Shown here: positions 59,884-64,000 of the stretch, piece by piece | How the letters are laid out: the number at the start of each line of letters is the position of its first letter | Position numbering within the stretch: the stretch's first letter is position 1 | DNA from: a virus | Reading direction: 5' to 3' (one strand) | Length of the DNA: 64,000 nucleotides | Virus record (IMG/VR): IMGVR_UViG_3300005337_000003 | Span: 1-64,000 of that record | Position numbers and translations under genes: made by a program | The notes under the pieces: generated by a model | The model's input: the letters and a program-made list of their open reading frames with translations, nothing else | Databases searched by the model: none | What the model was told of the DNA's origin: nothing

Positions 59884-60597
59884 TTAGTTATTTTTTTCAA
59901 CATCAGTGCCCAATCTATTAACTTGTTGCCAATTCTCATCATCCCCTGCCAATACTTTGGCAGCTCCTGCGCAAAATAATTCAGCCAGGTCTTCCTTGAA
60001 TTCACACTCCACTTCCTCTCCGATAACCGGCGTGGTACCATCATACACATCCTGGATGCCCACACTACGAACACGGCGAGGTTGACGATAATAGATCAAG
60101 CTACATGAATCCACCAGGAACTCATCATGATAAATCTTCACGGTATTGCCAAAAATAACACCAAAGGTTTCCCCCCAGGCATAGTCTGGTCTGATATGAT
60201 CATCCCGCCTGTAGATATCAACATTAGATGCCTCGCCCAGGTAAACGATCATGGGCTTAGGGGTTTTGCAACACTCCTTTGTAACGTAAAGCTCAACACG
60301 CTTGTGTCGCAAATAATTGACAGGCCAATCAGTAACCAAACTCTCAAAATAAGGCCCTTTATCCACCATATTCAAGGATTGAGGGGTCAACAATATCTGC
60401 AAATCGTCAATACGGGAAGTGGAGGCTTCATCTCCTTCCCGGTATGCATTTCCGCCGTGGGAATTCTCCCGGCACCAGTCATACTGGTACTTGTTGAATG
60501 CCTCCAGGATCTGCCAGGGCTTGATGTTCTGGAAATCCTGGGAGTCTATCTTGTTGAGCCTCTCCTTGACCTTGATAAGTATAGTGTTGTTTTTCAT
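59884..60597 (-). CDS. Head-tail connector/ring protein candidate (237 aa)
   Basis: A 237-residue protein. The start MKNNTILIKVKERLNKIDSQ, then NIKPWQILEAFNKYQYDWCR, gives the helical hairpin characteristic of connector proteins; a beta domain (KRVELYVTKECCKTPKPMIV) and a CEFKEDLAELFCAGAAKVLA terminal helix follow. The pattern is close to a conserved crAss-like ring protein. Its position soon after the capsid gene supports a connector role. Flanked by a terminator on the upstream side. Confidence 0.6.
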   Translation of the reverse strand: MKNNTILIKVKERLNKIDSQDFQNIKPWQILEAFNKYQYDWCRENSHGGNAYREGDEASTSRIDDLQILLTPQSLNMVDKGPYFESLVTDWPVNYLRHKRVELYVTKECCKTPKPMIVYLGEASNVDIYRRDDHIRPDYAWGETFGVIFGNTVKIYHDEFLVDSCSLIYYRQPRRVRSVGIQDVYDGTTPVIGEEVECEFKEDLAELFCAGAAKVLAGDDENWQQVNRLGTDVEKNN

Positions 60598-60604
60598 GGC
60601 TATT

Positions 60605-60636
60605 AAAAAACCGCAGGGCTTTGATTGCGCTGCGGT
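60605..60636 (-). terminator. Intrinsic terminator after the 333-aa gene
   Basis: On the minus strand ACCGCAG (60636-60630) pairs with CTGCGGT (60616-60610), a 7-bp stem with a 13-base loop, and is followed by TTTTT. It lies 30 bases after the stop at 60667 and just before the connector-like gene. Confidence 0.8.
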
Positions 60637-60666
60637 CTATGGTTTGTTGTGAGCATTGTTATGGTG

Positions 60667-61668
60667 TCAGTTTTTCCAGGTTGACTCTACCTCCTTGCTT
60701 ATCGCATCGCAAACATCGGCATTTGTGGGATTGCCTAGGTATGCCCAGACATCCTCTATGGTTCGACCCAGCTTAGCATTGGTCTTGGAGTGATAGATGC
60801 AGCCATCGGCCTTTGTCACGATAAACTGCTGCAGGGCGGCGTCTGCCGTGATAGCCCGGATACGTAGGTCTGCATGTTTCTGCGCGGCCAGGGAATTGAA
60901 ATTAATAGAAGCCCGCTTGGCAGTTTCCGCCCCCAGGCCTTCGATATAATCGTCCAGGTACGCATAGATTACTTCCTGCGAGGTATTCTTGGTGTATTTT
61001 ACAGAGCTCTTATCCACACACTTAACGATGCAGAACAATTTGCCAGGATCTTTTTCTGAGAGCTCCTGCAATGATGCCTTGGCTTTGTTTTTAATGCGCT
61101 TAAGTTCATTGTGGCTCACGGTTGTGTCCTCGCCCAGATCCAGGTAGAATTTAGGTGGTTTTGCGGAAGCCATAGCTGTGTCATAAGAGGGAGATACACT
61201 GCTAAACCCCCCGGCACGGATCGCGCACAGGAGCAGTAACTTCTCAGGATCCGTTGGGTCCAGGAAAACAGGCTCATTAGATACCACCAGTTCCTTAGTA
61301 GACCAGAATTCATCATTTTCCGGACGGCATATCTTCACCTTAGCCCAAAAATCCTTATCGTCAGGATCGATCACGTTCGCCACAAGTGACTGCTCCAGGA
61401 ATGCGACATTCCTGCGAATCTCCGCAATAGCGGCATTCTTCTCCTTTTCAGGCAGGTTCTGCACGTCCGATGAGAATTCGTTAAGTCCTGTCACCCACCG
61501 CCTGATGCCATTTTTCTCCAGGCAGGCCAGGCGCTCGGTGTGCTCAGCCCCCTCGTGTATGGCGAAGCCATATTTGGCCAGGCCGTTGTTAACCTTGGGA
61601 TCCCTGTTAGGCACAAAGGGCAGTATCCTGGGGATGACTTTCCTGTTTGTTTTTGTTGCTGTTGTCAT
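60667..61668 (-). CDS. Conserved structural protein next to the capsid gene (333 aa)
   Basis: A 333-residue protein. It starts MTTATKTNRKVIPRILPFVP; a mixed alpha/beta middle (AIAEIRRNVAFLEQSLVAN) is followed by ELKRIKNKAKASLQELSEKD and a C-terminal domain IVTKADGCIYHSKTNAK. No catalytic motif seen. The location beside the major capsid gene suggests a capsid-associated or assembly role. Its first 62 bases overlap the end of the homing endonuclease frame, probably because the nuclease gene was inserted just upstream. Confidence 0.6.
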   Translation of the reverse strand: MTTATKTNRKVIPRILPFVPNRDPKVNNGLAKYGFAIHEGAEHTERLACLEKNGIRRWVTGLNEFSSDVQNLPEKEKNAAIAEIRRNVAFLEQSLVANVIDPDDKDFWAKVKICRPENDEFWSTKELVVSNEPVFLDPTDPEKLLLLCAIRAGGFSSVSPSYDTAMASAKPPKFYLDLGEDTTVSHNELKRIKNKAKASLQELSEKDPGKLFCIVKCVDKSSVKYTKNTSQEVIYAYLDDYIEGLGAETAKRASINFNSLAAQKHADLRIRAITADAALQQFIVTKADGCIYHSKTNAKLGRTIEDVWAYLGNPTNADVCDAISKEVESTWKN

Positions 61669-62503
61669 TGTTTTTAGTTGTTGGTTTTTTTAATATTTCC
61701 TGGTACTTATCGTATTTTCTGTCAAGGTATGTGGCAGCTCCCTCGTAAAGTATTCTCAAGCTTGAGACTGCCTTATGTGAGTGTATTTCACAATACCACA
61801 GGTGTTTAGATTTTTTACTTCTCAGTGCTGTGGTTTTCGTATCTACGCCGCATTTTCGGATAAATTCCAAAAATGATTTTACTGTGTTCTCGTGGCCACA
61901 TATTCCCACACCGTTTACTTTTTCTTGACAAATTACCCATCCGTCTCCATCAATTACTCCTCGCCAAAAGTCTCTTGAATTGATTAGAAGTTCGTGTGGT
62001 GTAATGTCGTAAGTTTTCCGGCTAGTAAACCCAAGTGACTTTAATACACTCCAAATTTTTGAAGAACTAAAAGTCACCCTGTAAGACGGATTGCCCATAT
62101 AACCATCCTGCGTTTTTTGAGGCTTGATATAAGTAGCATCAACAGTATTAAAGAACTTAGAGTACTTGGATAAATGAGCCTTATCTATTTCACTTAATGT
62201 TAAGGACATTCTGGGTCGATCTTTAGACACACTACCATCTGCATATAAAAAACCAATCCAGTATAAAGCGTCAGGTGTTAAAACATCTAGCGCATCATCG
62301 TTTAAAAACACTCCGCCAGATTTACCTTTCCTGATAGATTCAGATAGCGGTCTGAATATACCATGAACCTTAAATAGATTAGCAATTGTTTCCGGATCCA
62401 TCCGCAGAAGCTTGCAGAATTTTGGGATCGACATACCAGACTTGTAAAGAACGATAGCTCTTTTCACTCGGAAGTCTGTGATTAGCAGTTTTTTCTTTTT
62501 CAT
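61607..62503 (-). CDS. LAGLIDADG homing endonuclease, free-standing
   Basis: A 298-residue protein. Residues 10-60 form a helix-turn-helix-like DNA-binding region (MSIPKFCKLLRMDPETIANL). Two LAGLIDADG helices follow: YWIGFLYADGS at 81-91 and WRGVIDGDGW at 180-189, each ending in the catalytic acid. The intervening Lys/Ser-rich beta segments fit the saddle. Two motifs imply a single-chain enzyme cutting a long asymmetric site. It is more AT-rich than its neighbours, sits between capsid and next structural gene, and ends by reading 62 bases into that gene: signs of recent insertion. Confidence 0.85.
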   Translation of the reverse strand: MKKKKLLITDFRVKRAIVLYKSGMSIPKFCKLLRMDPETIANLFKVHGIFRPLSESIRKGKSGGVFLNDDALDVLTPDALYWIGFLYADGSVSKDRPRMSLTLSEIDKAHLSKYSKFFNTVDATYIKPQKTQDGYMGNPSYRVTFSSSKIWSVLKSLGFTSRKTYDITPHELLINSRDFWRGVIDGDGWVICQEKVNGVGICGHENTVKSFLEFIRKCGVDTKTTALRSKKSKHLWYCEIHSHKAVSSLRILYEGAATYLDRKYDKYQEILKKPTTKNNDNSNKNKQESHPQDTALCA

Positions 62504-62537
62504 ACTGCTAAACTACAAACTTTGAATTTTAAGAACC

Positions 62538-62570
62538 AAAAAATGGGCAAAAATAAATCGCCCATTTTTC
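62538..62570 (-). terminator. Intrinsic terminator after the major capsid gene
   Basis: AAAAATGGGC at 62539-62548 pairs with GCCCATTTTT at 62560-62569: a 10-bp stem, 11-base loop, ending in T-rich sequence in either orientation. It lies ten bases after the capsid stop codon and before the homing endonuclease gene, so capsid transcripts should end here. Confidence 0.8.
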
Positions 62571-62579
62571 GTAAGTGCT

Positions 62580-64000
62580 TCAGAGTGAATTACCTGTGAC
62601 AGGATTACGCATAACCACCTTGAGTAATTTTGTAGCGTCGCGAACCCACAACATTGGGTACATCTGCTCCATAAAGCATGTCCAGCCGTTGGTACGGTCG
62701 CCCTGGAACCCGGAACGTTTACCGGTATAATCCATGCTGCCGTTCTTATACCACCACCTGAAGCCTGGATCCCACTTGAATTTCTTCAGGCGGATATTCT
62801 CCTTAGAGGTATCGATATCCTGGATGATGTAGCTGTATGAACTCAACGGATAACCATCCACGATCGGGTTCTCAATGGTGTTCATTTCCACCGGATCGAA
62901 TGCGGGGTTAATACGGAACCGTAGCACAGCGTAGTGTGGTATAATGATCTCCCGGAAGTAGTAACCAAAGCCCAGGTCCATGCCGGTACCTGACACAGTG
63001 TTAGTGCCGGACTTGTCAGCGTTGACGATCCAGCCCAGACCAGCCAATTCTTTAGAGATCAGGCTGTTCACCTGTTGTGAACCTGCAACACCTGTCCATA
63101 CCTCCAGGATCCTGGTAGGCATAGCGGGCTGTGTTGCTTCCTTGTTGGTGAAATATTTGTAGATCGCGGTGCGCAGCAGATCCAGGCTAAAATAACCACG
63201 GTTATAGATAAACTTGTAAGAGCTATCCAGCTGCTTCCACATACCTGTAGCCATGCGGGCATCGTCAGGGCCACTGCCTCTTACGGTACCGCCCTTACCC
63301 CATATACAATAGTTCTCAATGTCGAGAGCGATCTTGTTCATGTGAGCTGCCTCCATCTTGGTGAGAAATGTCATATTCAGAGTGCCATTCTCGCGGGCTT
63401 TCTTTACATAATCAGCACCCATGATAGTGGCCATGTCCTCAATACTTTTCACTGAAGGATCCACATTCTCCATATCGTTATGGCGCCAGATCTGTGTAAT
63501 ATTGATGCGGCCATCGCTGGTGATGCCATTGCGGGCAATCAAATCAGCCCGTGAACTTACACTGAACTCCACGTTAGCTGTTGCGGTAGGCAGTAAGTTG
63601 AAGAACTCGCGATATCCTGCCTGGATGGTAAGCTTTGAGAAATTCTGCTCGTATTCACCCTTGGCTGAACCGACACGGAAGTACTTGGTACCACCTGCCA
63701 GGTAGCGGTTGTCCAGGTATTGAACATCGTCGTTGTTGACCAACTGCACCCAATAAATGGCATTGTCGCCATTATTGATGATGTCGCGATCCGGCAGAAT
63801 ATAGAGCTCAAGGCCGGAATACTTGTCGTACGTAATGATATCGGTCTTGCCAAACTCAAGACGTGACAATTTGATCTGGAAGGGTTGACCATCAATGCCC
63901 TTAGTGGTGTTTGACGGATCAATGTCCTCCACAATAAATGGAAGATCGTACTGGGCTGGGATTTGCCAGGTGAATCTGCCGTCCAGGTTTTCTACATAAT
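62580..64000 (-). CDS. Major capsid protein, crAss-like (5' end outside window)
   Basis: The frame is open to the window edge; 472 residues are visible, starting in mid-protein (WQIPAQYDLPFIVEDIDPSN). A GTG at 63932 is in frame but is not the start, because the conserved sequence continues upstream. Key segments: QPFQIKLSRLEFGKTDII, YLDNRYLAGGTKYFRVGSAK, AGYREFFNLLP and VSSRADLIARNG, all typical of the HK97-fold capsid protein of crAss-like phages. The C-terminus ends RNPVTGNSL. It is ended by TGA and a strong terminator, consistent with very high expression. Confidence 0.9.
   Translation of the reverse strand, partial: YVENLDGRFTWQIPAQYDLPFIVEDIDPSNTTKGIDGQPFQIKLSRLEFGKTDIITYDKYSGLELYILPDRDIINNGDNAIYWVQLVNNDDVQYLDNRYLAGGTKYFRVGSAKGEYEQNFSKLTIQAGYREFFNLLPTATANVEFSVSSRADLIARNGITSDGRINITQIWRHNDMENVDPSVKSIEDMATIMGADYVKKARENGTLNMTFLTKMEAAHMNKIALDIENYCIWGKGGTVRGSGPDDARMATGMWKQLDSSYKFIYNRGYFSLDLLRTAIYKYFTNKEATQPAMPTRILEVWTGVAGSQQVNSLISKELAGLGWIVNADKSGTNTVSGTGMDLGFGYYFREIIIPHYAVLRFRINPAFDPVEMNTIENPIVDGYPLSSYSYIIQDIDTSKENIRLKKFKWDPGFRWWYKNGSMDYTGKRSGFQGDRTNGWTCFMEQMYPMLWVRDATKLLKVVMRNPVTGNSL

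Noticed and set aside
1-64000. Stop-codon reassignment, which some crAss-like phages use
   Set aside because: TAA, TAG and TGA all end genes at sensible places (for example TAG after the polymerase, TGA after the capsid gene), and long genes contain none in frame.
1-64000. CRISPR array, insertion sequence or attachment site
   Set aside because: No regularly spaced direct repeats, no transposase or integrase motif, and no terminal inverted repeats were seen; the only mobile genes are the LAGLIDADG and possibly the HNH nuclease.
63933-64000. GTG at 63932 as the capsid gene start
   Set aside because: The frame remains open upstream to the window edge and continues with conserved capsid sequence (WQIPAQYDLPF), so the true start lies outside.

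Overview
The window reads as part of the genome of a tailed phage of the crAss-like group (Crassvirales) infecting a member of the Bacteroidota. Four things support this. (1) A major capsid protein of the crAss-like type runs off the right edge. (2) A block of giant virion proteins includes a 3099-residue protein with the R-x-P-T-Q and D-x-D-x-D signatures of the crAss-like virion RNA polymerase. (3) Gene order on the minus strand is capsid, ring/tail-knob proteins, muzzle-like protein, cargo proteins, polymerase. (4) Start codons follow A- or ACAAC-rich leaders rather than Shine-Dalgarno sites. TAA, TAG and TGA all end genes, so there is no sign of stop-codon reassignment.

Layout. Positions 1-18230 hold about 39 short, tightly packed plus-strand genes, with one minus-strand exception at 2738-3088. 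They form a replication, nucleotide-metabolism and accessory module: a uracil-DNA-glycosylase-fold protein with lost catalytic motifs, a dNMP kinase, a RuvC-like resolvase, a phosphoribosyl-pyrophosphate-synthetase-like protein, two HAD-fold proteins, a nicotinamide phosphoribosyltransferase homologue, a family A DNA polymerase with proofreading domain, a membrane-anchored MazG-like (DUF550) pyrophosphohydrolase, a NADAR-domain protein, an HNH nuclease and a DUF1643 protein. Many short hypothetical genes lie between them. The PRPP-synthetase/HAD/NAMPT trio with NADAR nearby looks like an NAD+ rebuilding and ADP-ribose removal set of the kind used against NAD-depleting defences.

Positions 18241-64000 are entirely minus strand and encode the virion. 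In order of transcription, right to left, they are: the major capsid protein (5' end outside the window), a LAGLIDADG homing endonuclease, three conserved structural proteins, a run of cysteine-rich tail or fibre proteins (52836-58441), three ring/connector candidates, a muzzle-like protein of about 1640 residues, a zincin-motif protein, three internal (cargo) proteins, the virion RNA polymerase, a small ferritin-like protein, and a 2347-residue protein with another zincin motif. Intrinsic terminators sit at about 62554, 60620, 58470 and 52766, dividing the structural block into transcription units.

The two blocks converge at 18230/18241 with a 10-base gap and no visible terminator. How they fit together: the injected virion RNA polymerase would transcribe the plus-strand early genes, which replicate DNA and adjust nucleotide and NAD pools; the minus-strand block would then supply the particle, including the next copy of the polymerase. 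The portal, terminase, helicase, primase and lysis genes are not in this window. All functional calls rest on reading motifs by eye; no database search was possible.
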